Source: Clostridium puniceum
Lineage (GTDB): Bacteria > Bacillota > Clostridia > Clostridiales > Clostridiaceae
Assembly (NCBI RefSeq): GCF_002006345.1
Contig: NZ_LZZM01000080.1
Coordinates: forward strand, 1-64,000
Reading direction: 5' to 3'
Length of the DNA stretch: 64,000 nucleotides
Position 1 is the stretch's first letter. Every line of letters begins with the position of its first letter. Both the position numbers and the translations under genes were made by a program. The notes under the pieces are model-generated. The model made no database searches. It saw nothing but the letters and a program-made list of their open reading frames with translations, and was not told the DNA's origin. This document shows, one piece after another, positions 18,054-26,329 of this stretch.

Positions 18054-18932
18054 CTATTTTTTCTTTGCAGTTCCTGGAACATCAGAAGCTTTATCCACAG
18101 GCTTTACATTAAAAGAAATTTCCTTTCCATTACTTGTAGCTATTATTGTACCGTTTAAATCTGTTCTAAACACACTAATATTCTTACTATTAATTTTAGT
18201 TAAAGTCTCTTTATGTGGATGACCATAATCATTATCTTTTTCACAACTTATTACTGCATATTTAGGATTTACCTTATCTAAAAATCCTTGAGTTGTTGAA
18301 GAACGACTTCCATGATGCCCTACCTTAAGGACATCAGCTTTAATATCTAATTGCTTTTGCAATATTTCACCTTCACTTACATCTTCTGCATCTCCCATGA
18401 ATATAAATGAATTATTTCCATACTTTAATTTAACCACTATAGAATAATTATTTAAATCTTCATAGTTTTCACTACTAGGTGCTAAAAACGTTAATGTAGC
18501 ATTTTCTATAGTAATTTCTTCTCCGACCTTTGGCACTGTCATCTTTAAATTCTTTGCTTTTAAAGCTTTTACCATATTTTCAAATGTCTTTGTTGTTGCA
18601 GTTGCCTTAGGTGCATAGAAAGTTCCAATATCAAAAGCTTTTATAACATCATCCATACTGCCAATATGATCCTCATGTGGATGTGTGGCAATTGCATAAT
18701 CAATTTTCTTAATTCCTATAGCTTTAAGATAATCTAAAGCTTTTTTATCAGAAGTACCTGCGTCTATTAGAATATTTTTATCTCCAATTTGAATTAATTC
18801 ACTATCTCCTTGCCCAACATCTATATAATGAATTTTTATATTTTCTGTTGTTACTGGTTTTGCACATGAAAATAAAAACATTGAAAATAATGCAGTTATT
18901 AGTATACTTAATGCTTTTTTAGTTTTTTTCAT
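18054..18932 (-). CDS. Lipoprotein metallo-beta-lactamase-fold hydrolase, ComEC C-terminal-like
   Basis: 292 residues. It has a lipoprotein signal with lipobox FLFSC (Cys23), then a beta-lactamase-fold domain of the ComEC/Rec2 type: IHYIDVGQGDSELIQ, the metal motif THPHEDHIG, FMGDAEDVSE, and VGHHGSRSST. Such proteins are extracellular, membrane-anchored hydrolases; a DNA or nucleotide phosphodiester substrate is likely by analogy with ComEC but unproven. Standalone with GAGAGGGGAT before the ATG and its own terminator. Confidence 0.85.
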   Translation of the reverse strand: MKKTKKALSILITALFSMFLFSCAKPVTTENIKIHYIDVGQGDSELIQIGDKNILIDAGTSDKKALDYLKAIGIKKIDYAIATHPHEDHIGSMDDVIKAFDIGTFYAPKATATTKTFENMVKALKAKNLKMTVPKVGEEITIENATLTFLAPSSENYEDLNNYSIVVKLKYGNNSFIFMGDAEDVSEGEILQKQLDIKADVLKVGHHGSRSSTTQGFLDKVNPKYAVISCEKDNDYGHPHKETLTKINSKNISVFRTDLNGTIIATSNGKEISFNVKPVDKASDVPGTAKKK

Positions 18933-18999
18933 TATTACTATCCCCTCTCTAAGAACAATTGTATAATATTAGAGAATTTTGTCAAATATGCGCAAAATA

Positions 19000-19045
19000 A
19001 AAGGTTATTGTAAAATAATAAATATATCATTTTACAATAATCTTT
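19000..19045. terminator. Hairpin between the MetRS-like pseudogene and the lipoprotein gene
   Basis: Arms 19000-19016 and 19029-19045 pair over 17 bp with a single G-T wobble. Position after the MetRS-like remnant on the minus strand suggests its former terminator. Confidence 0.65.
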
Positions 19046-19112
19046 TAATAATTTCTAATTATTTTTAAACATTGTTTGTATAATTCATAAACATAAACAT
19101 CGCAAAAATGTA

Positions 19113-19893
19113 TTAATTTGTAATTTGACTTTCATGCTTTTTAAAGAAGTCAATTCTAGGTTCTAAATATTTAAGTTTATGTGTACTTAAATCTTCCACA
19201 AATGTATCTATTGATTTAAAAATGTAATCCCAACTCCAAATTTGTTCATTTACATTTAGATATTCCCTTACCATTTCGCAACTACTTGGAACAATAGGAT
19301 GAATTAAAGTAATTGAAGTTCTTACAGCATGAAATGCATGTATAAAGATATATACGGCTTCTTTGGTTCATCAATAATTGTATACTTCGGTAACTTATCA
19401 TTTAAATCTGAAATATCTTTTAATTGCTTACGTTTTACATATATAATTGGCAGCTTCAAAAATTCTTCAATTGTGTTTAATGAGTATTTACGCCAATTAG
19501 AATGCATTTTTAGGTAATTTACTCTTTCATTTAATATTTCATTATATTTATCTAATTCCAAATACCAATTTATTACATTTCGTATTTCTCTAATACATCT
19601 TTTTGTTTTTCATGATTTTCACGGACATAATCCTCTATAGTTCCTTCATAATTATTTTCATCTACAAGTTTTCTATATTTTACTGATATAGCTGATCCAT
19701 AACAATCGGTTCCTGATACAAATATAACATTTTCATGTCCAATTCTATCTCTTAAAAACCTTGCAAAAGTATCTGCATGCACAAACATCCCACCAGCATG
19801 ACCAAAGTGTAATTCTTTATTTCCATACGGCATACCTGCGGTTATAACAGCTTTTTTAGGAAATATAGGTCGTTTCAGTTTCCATTCTTCCAT
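19113..19893 (-). pseudogene. Degraded methionyl-tRNA synthetase-like gene
   Basis: Three pieces in different frames add up to a MetRS-like class I synthetase with its middle missing. 19573-19893: N-terminal Rossmann fold with VITAGMPYGNKELHFGHAGG (HIGH motif variant HFGH) and FVSGTDCYGSAIS; ATG at 19893 after GAGGAG. About 19365-19561: connective-region piece (WYLELDKYNEILNERV, EEFLKLP). 19113 to about 19365: C-terminal piece EAVYIFIHAFHAVRT, LIHPIVPSSCEM, ending with TAA. About 780 bp remain of an expected 1.5 kb; the KMSKS loop is absent. The N-terminal piece ends at its own stop, so at best a 107-residue fragment is made. It follows a still recognisable T-box leader. Confidence 0.85.
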
Positions 19894-20069
19894 AACCAAC
19901 ACTCCTCAAAATATACATATCTAAAAAAGCGCAACTAAAAACTTAAAAGCAGCTTTGTTGCTGTCTCATTCGAATTTTAAATTGTCATCTTTTTCATCTA
20001 ACGCTAATTTTTCGTCAACCTTTCATATCATAAAAATTTTATAACTGATTTATATATTAAAAAAACGTA

Positions 20070-20497
20070 TAAAAAAAAACACCTCCTACAATAATTTGTA
20101 GGGGCGAATTTATATCGCGGTACCACCCTATTTCATCAGTATGTCTCCATACTAACCTTATCAAGTACAAATTATACTTTAGTTCTGTAACGTGAACAAA
20201 CGTCATAGTATCACTTATTCATTAATATATATTCATAAAATAACATTTAGCTTGATATACTGTTTATGTTATACTTCACTAGCATTTTCACTAAGCAGCT
20301 CCATTGATGCAACAATTTTTCTTCACTTAATAACTCGACTTTACATCATTAGCTGGTTATTTTATTAATATGTTTAAATAAGATCCGTATGCAGCTCCAA
20401 GACTTGTTTCGTTAAAATTTCCACTGTTCCATTTCAGCAACAGGAACTCTCTGTAAGCTTCTAAAATAACTACTCTTCTCTTCATTGCCTTTATTTC
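20070..20497 (-). ncRNA. T-box leader RNA upstream of the MetRS-like pseudogene
   Basis: On the minus strand, starting from a promoter at 20503-20531, the leader has a stem I region containing AGAGAG and TTGGAGCT. It then has the antiterminator T-box sequence AGGGTGGTACCGCG (complement of 20116-20129) and a terminator hairpin (CCTACAA-taat-TTGTAGG, 20085-20102) running into a long T tract. The specifier triplet is not certain: by alignment with the thrS leader in this window, the bases before TTGGAGCT read GTC rather than the Met codon ATG. Confidence 0.9.
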
Positions 20498-20502
20498 CCA
20501 AA

Positions 20503-20531
20503 AGTATATTAAATAATCAAATTTTTGTCAA
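20503..20531 (-). promoter_or_regulatory. Sigma-A promoter of the T-box leader
   Basis: On the minus strand TTGACA (complement of 20526-20531) and TATACT (complement of 20503-20508) are separated by 17 bp. A transcript would begin near 20497, at the start of the T-box fold. Confidence 0.8.
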
Positions 20532-20562
20532 GCAGAAATTTAAATTATTTTTTTGCATAAAA

Positions 20563-20592
20563 AAGAGTTATAATAAAAATATTATAACTCTT
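20563..20592 (-). terminator. Terminator of the zinc-ribbon gene
   Basis: AAGAGTTATAATA (20563-20575) pairs exactly with 20580-20592; on the minus strand the stem runs into TTTTTT. It lies 14 bp after the stop codon of the small gene. Confidence 0.8.
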
Positions 20593-20605
20593 GAAATAAC
20601 TAAAA

Positions 20606-20761
20606 TTATCTTCTGTTATTTTGTTGCTTTCTAGCTCTTCTACAATCAGCACATCTTACTGGGTCATTTTCAAAACCTTTTTCTTTGTAGAATTCTTGTT
20701 CTCCAACTGTGAATATGAATTCATTTCCACAATCTTTACATACTAAAGTTTTATCTTCCAT
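20606..20761 (-). CDS. Small zinc-ribbon protein
   Basis: A 51-residue protein too short for ordinary ORF lists. It has two Cys pairs, VCKDCGNEF and RCADCRRAR, spaced as a single treble-clef zinc ribbon, with a central EQEFYKEKGFENDP segment. This is the widespread clostridial zinc-binding (probable zinc-ribbon) family found alone or fused to other domains; the biochemical role is unknown. AGGAGG nine bases before the ATG, and its own terminator, support expression. Confidence 0.88.
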   Translation of the reverse strand: MEDKTLVCKDCGNEFIFTVGEQEFYKEKGFENDPVRCADCRRARKQQNNRR

Positions 20762-20900
20762 TACTAAATTCCTCCTTTTATTCCAAAGATTAATTTCGAT
20801 CCATATAATTCTCTAAAAGGAGAAATGTACTTATCTATTAAAAACCTTTTTTATTACAATATTTATTATAGCACATACAAAATAAATTGCAAGCATTTTA

Positions 20901-21182
20901 TTACTCATTTTTTTCTTTTTCCAAGTTTTCTCTAAATTCTTTTCTTGCATCTTCTAAAATACCTGGTGCATGTTCTCTTATATATTTTAATTCATCTGAA
21001 CTAACACTTTCTCCACGTGATATTTTAACAGCTATCGCATATACATCATAATACTTTTCATTTTTTATTTTATGCATATTTATAAGTGCACGAAAATTTT
21101 GCTTTTCCTTTTTATCAACTAATTTTTGACGTGCTTTCTTAATGTTTTTTTTATTTATTTTATTATAAACTTCAATATTCAT
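20901..21182 (-). CDS. Hypothetical charged helical protein
   Basis: 93 residues, strongly charged and helical, with no membrane segment or signal. The second half (ISRGESVSSDELKYIREHAPGILEDARKEFRENLEKE) resembles small uncharacterised Firmicutes proteins of phage or sporulation context, but I cannot name a family. GGGAGGATGTGG precedes the ATG, which supports translation. It stands alone between the zinc-ribbon gene and the sensor kinase gene. Confidence 0.6.
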   Translation of the reverse strand: MNIEVYNKINKKNIKKARQKLVDKKEKQNFRALINMHKIKNEKYYDVYAIAVKISRGESVSSDELKYIREHAPGILEDARKEFRENLEKEKNE

Positions 21183-21275
21183 TCCACATCCTCCCTTAAT
21201 TGCAACTTATTATTTTTATCGTATTATTTTATACAATATTTAGGAGTTGTATAAAAATAGAAATGAAATTATATA

Positions 21276-22289
21276 TTATTTTAAGTTTGTGAAATTCCCT
21301 AAAGGAAAAATTATATTAACCTTTGTTCCTTGGTTTTCTATAGAACTTAATGATATTCCAAGTCCTAATTTTTCACAAAGTTTTTTACATAAATAAAGAC
21401 CTATGCCTGTAGATTTACCATATTTCCTTCCATTAGATCCGGTAAACCCCTTATCAAAAACCCTATTTACATCCTTTTGAGAAATTCCTATTCCATTATC
21501 TTCAATAGTTACTATTATATTATCTGTACCTTCTGTTGTATAAATATTTAAAATAGCGTTACTATCCTTGCTATATTTTATAGAATTAATAATAATCTGA
21601 TTAATAATAAATTTAACCCATTTAATATCAGTTATTACCTTCCCTGAAACCTCTTCAATATTAACTGCAATTTTTTTATTTATAAAATCACGTCTATTAT
21701 TTCTGATAATTTCCTTAACAGCTTCCTTTACTTCAAATTCTCTTACTATATAATCATTGCTTACATCTGTACTTCTTGAATAATACAAAGCCTGACTTAT
21801 ATACTCCTCAATTTTTCTAAGCTCATCTCCTAAAACGTTTTTTTCTTTGCTTTCGCTGTTTTCTATAATTAGTCTTGAAGATGATATTGGAGTTTTTATT
21901 TCATGAACCCAAGTTTCAATATATTCTCTATATTCTCTTTGAAGATTTTTATAAAAATTAACATGCTCATGCATATTTCTATTACAATCACTTAACGCAT
22001 CATAAATAATTTTTCCTTCATAATAATTAGGACGTTTTATTACTTCAGGTAATAAATACTTTTTATCTAATTTATCAATTATTCCTGTAATATCGTCATA
22101 AAATCTTTTCTTTGCTACAAAATCCATTATCATATAAATTATCAAAGGAGAAAACCAAATAATAAAAATTATAAACATTATTAATGAAGGCATCGTTGCT
22201 ATGCTCATCAAAACTAAAATTAATAGGTATATTATTAAATTGATTATTATATATGGTGCTTTTGAAAGAAAGTACTCTTTTATCTTCAT
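21276..22289 (-). CDS. Bce-type intramembrane-sensing histidine kinase
   Basis: 337 residues: two close N-terminal membrane helices (about 12-32 and 35-57) with almost no extracellular loop, the hallmark of intramembrane-sensing BceS-like kinases. A dimerisation domain follows with the phospho-acceptor His129 (WVHEIKTPISS), then the ATPase domain with N box (INQIIINSIKYS), DNGIGI and GKSTGIGLYLCKKL. It overlaps the response regulator stop by ATGA. Kinases of this class take their signal from a BceAB-type transporter, most likely the one at 15041-17822. Confidence 0.9.
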   Translation of the reverse strand: MKIKEYFLSKAPYIIINLIIYLLILVLMSIATMPSLIMFIIFIIWFSPLIIYMIMDFVAKKRFYDDITGIIDKLDKKYLLPEVIKRPNYYEGKIIYDALSDCNRNMHEHVNFYKNLQREYREYIETWVHEIKTPISSSRLIIENSESKEKNVLGDELRKIEEYISQALYYSRSTDVSNDYIVREFEVKEAVKEIIRNNRRDFINKKIAVNIEEVSGKVITDIKWVKFIINQIIINSIKYSKDSNAILNIYTTEGTDNIIVTIEDNGIGISQKDVNRVFDKGFTGSNGRKYGKSTGIGLYLCKKLCEKLGLGISLSSIENQGTKVNIIFPLGNFTNLK

Positions 22290-22957
22290 AATAGTATGTA
22301 CCCCAATCCCCTCTTTGTCTCTATTCCATCTTTAAAGCCTATTTCCTGAAGCTTCTTTCTAAGCCTAGTTACATTTACTGATAATGTATTATCATCAACA
22401 TAAAGATCTGAATTCCACAAATAATCCATTAAATCCTCTCTACTAACTATGCATTCTCTATTTTTCATAAGACAATGCAGTATTTTAAGTTCATTTTTAG
22501 TAAGATCAACTTTACTTTCACTAAAACTTATGCTTCCATTAGTGATATTAAGCTTTAATCCTTTATGTTCCACTATTTCATAATCTAAATTATTTCCCGA
22601 TGTTCTTCGAAGTACCGCTGTTATCCTTGCAAGAAGTATTTGAGTATTATAAGGCTTGGTTACAAAATCATCTGCACCAAGATTCATGCTCATAATTTCA
22701 TCCATTTCACTATCTCTGCTTGTAACAATTATTATAGGGATATCCTTTTCTTTTCTAATTTCTCTACATATATAATATCCATCGTAATATGGAAGATTTA
22801 TGTCAAGCAAAATCAAATCTGGTTGATCCCTTAATGCTATTCTCACTATATTTTCAAAATCTGTTGGAGCATAAGCTTCATATCCATAACGCATTAAAAT
22901 TTCAATAAGTTCTTTTTTAATATTTTCACTATCTTCTATTATCATAATTTTTGACAT
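22286..22957 (-). CDS. OmpR/PhoB-family response regulator, Bce-type
   Basis: 223 residues: receiver domain with the acidic pair (MIIEDSE), phosphorylation Asp in LILLDINLPYYDG, the Thr/Ser and Lys switch residues (IIVTSRD and FVTKPYN), and a C-terminal winged helix (VSREDLMDYLWNSD, DDNTLSVNVTRLRKKL). AAAGGAG precedes the ATG. The output probably includes the Bce-type exporter, whose upstream region carries a TTACA-N4-TGTAA palindrome. Confidence 0.92.
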   Translation of the reverse strand: MSKIMIIEDSENIKKELIEILMRYGYEAYAPTDFENIVRIALRDQPDLILLDINLPYYDGYYICREIRKEKDIPIIIVTSRDSEMDEIMSMNLGADDFVTKPYNTQILLARITAVLRRTSGNNLDYEIVEHKGLKLNITNGSISFSESKVDLTKNELKILHCLMKNRECIVSREDLMDYLWNSDLYVDDNTLSVNVTRLRKKLQEIGFKDGIETKRGLGYILL

Positions 22958-23089
22958 ATAAATCTCCTTTAAAACTATTATTCAATATTTCCCTTTCTAT
23001 TAATAAAAGAGTATTTTATATATTCCCTTCTTCTCTCCATTCTAATCTACTCCTACAACTTTATATCATTAATTATATATTATTCTTTT

Positions 23090-23211
23090 GGAATTACAAA
23101 TGATGGCTCTAAAATTTTATCAACCTTCTGAGCAAATTCTTCATCAGAAGTTTCATCGTCTATTTTTTTGATAAAATCACTTTTACTGAATTTCCTATAT
23201 TGTTTATTACA
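23090..23211 (-). pseudogene. C-terminal remnant of an unknown gene
   Basis: A minus-strand frame, open from a stop at 23212 to TAA at 23090, reads as credible protein (KFSKSDFIKKIDDETSDEEFAQ, ending LEPSFVIPKE) but has no start codon. Family not recognised. The rest of the 22958-23301 gap holds the transporter terminator and the promoter zone of the response regulator; nothing else was seen. Confidence 0.3.
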
Positions 23212-23251
23212 TTATAGATGCAAAAAACACCTAACTTATCAAAATAAATAA

Positions 23252-23293
23252 AAGAGTAAAAGTTAATATTTTGTTAATTTAACTTTTACTCTT
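23252..23293. terminator. Strong terminator after the amino acid ABC operon
   Basis: A perfect 15-bp stem (23252-23266 with 23279-23293) with a 12-base loop lies nine bases after the last permease stop. Confidence 0.85.
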
Positions 23294-23301
23294 CTAATTG
23301 T

Positions 23302-23934
23302 TTAATACTCAGTCTTAATAGTTCTAACACCACATGATATTGTAAAATTAATTATAAAATACATTCCAGCTAAAGCTCCAAATAATAAAAATATTTGAAA
23401 TGATGTAGCAAAGCTTCCCATAAGAATCATACCTTTTCCTGTAAATTCTTCAATGCCAACTGCCCATAAAAATGAGGTGTCTTTTATTACGGTAACTGCT
23501 TGTGACAAAAATGTTGGGATACAACGTCTAAAGCTTTGTGGTAATATTATATATCTTAATGTTTGAAACTTCGAAAAACCTTGTGAATAAGCTGCTTCAT
23601 ATTGCCCTCTACTTACCGAATTCATTCCACCTCTAAATATTTCAGCCATAATAGCTGAAGTAAATAGTGTAAAAGATAAAATTCCTGAATACATAGGTCT
23701 TATTGGCACTAAAAATCTAATAGATAATATCCATAATAATAATGGAGTGTTTCTAAAGATTTCTATATATATTGTCGCAAATCTAGCAAATATACCTTTA
23801 GAAAAATTTCTTAATATGGCAAGGATTGTTCCAAAAAACATACTTAATACAATTGATATAAGCGCTATAGTTAAAGTCAATTTCATTCCTTCTAAAAGAA
23901 ATATCATATTAGCTTGATTAAATACCATTGACAT
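23302..23934 (-). CDS. Polar amino acid ABC transporter permease (second subunit)
   Basis: 210 residues with about five membrane helices and the HisM/GlnP-type EAA loop (EAAYSQGFSKFQTLRYIILPQSFRRCIPTF), which contacts the ATPase. An N-terminal IEIFRNTPLLLWIL motif is typical of permeases for glutamine, glutamate or aspartate. It starts two bases after the previous stop. It pairs with the permease at 23937-24665. Confidence 0.9.
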   Translation of the reverse strand: MSMVFNQANMIFLLEGMKLTLTIALISIVLSMFFGTILAILRNFSKGIFARFATIYIEIFRNTPLLLWILSIRFLVPIRPMYSGILSFTLFTSAIMAEIFRGGMNSVSRGQYEAAYSQGFSKFQTLRYIILPQSFRRCIPTFLSQAVTVIKDTSFLWAVGIEEFTGKGMILMGSFATSFQIFLLFGALAGMYFIINFTISCGVRTIKTEY

Positions 23935-23936
23935 TA

Positions 23937-24665
23937 TTATAGCCCCCCTTCTGTTGCAATAACCTGACCTTTTATAGAATCCTCAATATTAATTGATACT
24001 TTATTTTTTTCTTTTAATTCAAGTTTTCTTGCAAACATTGCTAGTGGATAGCAAAGAAGGAAATAAAAAATTCCAGTTACAACATATGCAGGTCCATAAT
24101 ACATATTTGCGCTTGACCATGAGTCAGCTGTATACATTAAATCTCCTCCTGCAATCATTGCTAATATTGAAGTATTTTTTATTAAATTTACCAATTGATT
24201 TGCAAGTGGTGGTATTATTATCTTTACCGTTTGAGGCAATATTACATATCTCATAGTTTGAATATGTGAAAAGCCTTGTGACTTTGCAGCTTCAAATTGC
24301 CCTTTTGCTATTGATGTTATACCAGTCCTTACAACTTCTGATATATATGCACCATGATATACTCCAACTCCAAGTACTCCAATTAAAAATACAGGTAATA
24401 CAATTTTGACATATGGTAATCCATTAAATAAGAAGAATACTTGAATTACAAGTGGTGTATTTTGAATTACTTCCACATATATTCTGCTTATAATTTTAAA
24501 AATTTTAATTTTACTTGTAGAAAGTATACCAAATATAATTCCTAATATTAGTGCAAGAATAAGCCCTAATATTGAAACTTCAAGTGTTGTTAAAAATCCC
24601 TCAAGAAATATGCTAAAGTCTTTGAAAACCGCTTCCCATTTAAATATTGAAAAAGGTCCATTCAT
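23937..24665 (-). CDS. Polar amino acid ABC transporter permease (first subunit)
   Basis: 242 residues: HisM/GlnP-family permease with YVEVIQNTPLVIQVFFLFNG and the EAA loop EAAKSQGFSHIQTMRYVILPQTVKIIIPPL. A C-terminal hydrophilic tail of about 25 residues follows the last helix. Its ATG overlaps the stop of the binding protein gene (TAATG), indicating translational coupling. Confidence 0.9.
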   Translation of the reverse strand: MNGPFSIFKWEAVFKDFSIFLEGFLTTLEVSILGLILALILGIIFGILSTSKIKIFKIISRIYVEVIQNTPLVIQVFFLFNGLPYVKIVLPVFLIGVLGVGVYHGAYISEVVRTGITSIAKGQFEAAKSQGFSHIQTMRYVILPQTVKIIIPPLANQLVNLIKNTSILAMIAGGDLMYTADSWSSANMYYGPAYVVTGIFYFLLCYPLAMFARKLELKEKNKVSINIEDSIKGQVIATEGGL

Positions 24666-25480
24666 TACTTAATTTCCCACTTTGCAATTAATTTATCAAT
24701 CTCACCTGAAGATTTCATTTCACTTATTACTCCATTTATAACTTTAGCAAGTTCAGTATTGTCTTTTTTACTTGCAATACCATATTCTTGAGGATTGTAT
24801 CTATCATTTAATATTACTGTTGAATCATCAACATATCCATTTAAAATGGATGCATCTACTGCAAAACAATCAATTCTTCCTGAATCTAATGCTGCTTTAA
24901 GTTCTGGATATCCACCAAGTTCGGAGAATTTTAGTGTTATTCCTTGCTTACCAGCTTCATCTTGCAGTGCAGCTTTAGTTGTTGCACTTTGAGCTACACC
25001 AATTGTCTTATTATTTAAATCTTTAAGTGATGATACTCCAAGACTCTTTTTAACAAGCAATCCAACTCCATCTTTCATATATGCGTCTGAAAAATTATAA
25101 CTCTTCTTTCTTTCCTCTGTTATTGTAAATGTAGCTACAACCATATCTATTTCTCCGTTATCAAGAAGTGGACCTCTTGTTTTAGCTGTTACCCCTTGAA
25201 ATTCAACCTTATTTTCATCCCCTAATATTTTCTTTGCTATTGCTTTAGATAAATCAATTTCAAAACCTTCTATTTGTCCAGTTTTGGGATTTTTATAACC
25301 ATACTTAGGTACATCAACCTTTACTCCAACCTTTAACACTCCTCTATCCTTTATAGCTTGTATTTCTTTTGCCTCACTATCATTTGATGTACTGCCTCCT
25401 GTTTGTTTCGTTGCTCCGCAGCCTGTCATCGTTATACAAATACCTAATCCTAATGCTAAAAATACTTTTTTCATTTTCAT
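24665..25480 (-). CDS. Amino acid-binding lipoprotein of the ABC transporter
   Basis: 271 residues. Lipobox TMTGC (Cys21) anchors it to the membrane. The family 3 solute-binding signature is present: GVLKVGVKVDVPKYGYKNPKTG, then GFEIDLSKAIAKKILGD. An aspartate/glutamate-binding PEB1-like or glutamine-binding protein is likely: the operon partners are of that class, but ligand specificity cannot be read. GGGGGAATTAT precedes the ATG. Confidence 0.9.
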   Translation of the reverse strand: MKMKKVFLALGLGICITMTGCGATKQTGGSTSNDSEAKEIQAIKDRGVLKVGVKVDVPKYGYKNPKTGQIEGFEIDLSKAIAKKILGDENKVEFQGVTAKTRGPLLDNGEIDMVVATFTITEERKKSYNFSDAYMKDGVGLLVKKSLGVSSLKDLNNKTIGVAQSATTKAALQDEAGKQGITLKFSELGGYPELKAALDSGRIDCFAVDASILNGYVDDSTVILNDRYNPQEYGIASKKDNTELAKVINGVISEMKSSGEIDKLIAKWEIK

Positions 25481-25507
25481 AATATAATTCCCCCTATTTA
25501 TAATTTT

Positions 25508-26230
25508 TTATCTTATAACTTTATTTAAAAAGCTTTTTGTCCTATTGTTCTTTGGATTTAGAAAGAAATCTTTGGGAGAGCCTTCCTCAATTATTTGACC
25601 TCCATCTATAAATACAATTCTATCCGCAACTTGTTTTGCAAATCCCATTTCATGAGTTACAACCACCATTGTTATATTTTCTTTTGACAATCCAACTAAA
25701 ACATCTAATACTTCTTGAATCATTTCAGGGTCTAGCGCTGATGTAGGTTCATCAAATAACATTATTTTAGGATGCATGTTTAATGCCCTTGCAATAGCTA
25801 CTCTTTGTTGCTGCCCTCCTGATAATTGACTTGGATAAGCATCTGCCTTTTCTTTTAAACCTACTCTTTCTAAATACTTTAAACCAGATTCTTCTGCCTC
25901 TTTTTTACTTACATTTTGCAGCTTTATTGGTGCTAGTGTAAGGTTTTCTAACACAGTCATATGTGGATATAAATTAAACTGTTGAAAAACCATTGCAGTA
26001 GACTGTCTAACCTTGGCTAAATTTTTCTTTAAATTCAAATCATATTCATCTACAGTAACCTTCCCTGAAGTAGGCTCTTCTAAATAATTCATACATCTTA
26101 TAAGGGTTGATTTTCCTGAGCCACTTGGGCCAATTACTACTAATTTTTCGCCTTCATTAACTGTTAAATCTACATTTTTCAAAACATGAACATCACCAAA
26201 ATTTTTAACTACATTTTCTAACTTTATCAT
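25508..26230 (-). CDS. glnQ: Polar amino acid ABC transporter ATPase
   Basis: 240 residues: Walker [15 protein letters not shown]-loop [17 protein letters not shown], signature [15 protein letters not shown], Walker [16 protein letters not shown] and [21 protein letters not shown], all diagnostic of the GlnQ/HisP subfamily. GGGGAGGGAC precedes the ATG. It is first in the order ATPase, binding protein, permease, permease, and follows alsS after a terminator hairpin. Confidence 0.92.
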   Translation of the reverse strand: MIKLENVVKNFGDVHVLKNVDLTVNEGEKLVVIGPSGSGKSTLIRCMNYLEEPTSGKVTVDEYDLNLKKNLAKVRQSTAMVFQQFNLYPHMTVLENLTLAPIKLQNVSKKEAEESGLKYLERVGLKEKADAYPSQLSGGQQQRVAIARALNMHPKIMLFDEPTSALDPEMIQEVLDVLVGLSKENITMVVVTHEMGFAKQVADRIVFIDGGQIIEEGSPKDFFLNPKNNRTKSFLNKVIR

Positions 26231-26250
26231 TTATGTCCCTCCCCTTTAAT

Positions 26251-26301
26251 ATAAAAAAAGAGACTATACAATAGAAATTCTTACTATTATATAGCCTCTT
26301 T
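26251..26301 (-). terminator. Terminator between alsS and the amino acid transporter operon
   Basis: AAAGAGACTATACAATAG (26257-26274) pairs with 26284-26301 with two mismatches or wobbles; on the minus strand the stem continues into TTTTTTTATA. Some read-through could feed the transporter genes, as no clear promoter was seen in the 100-bp gap. Confidence 0.75.
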
Positions 26302-26329
26302 GCTATATTTCTAATTTTAATTATTATTC

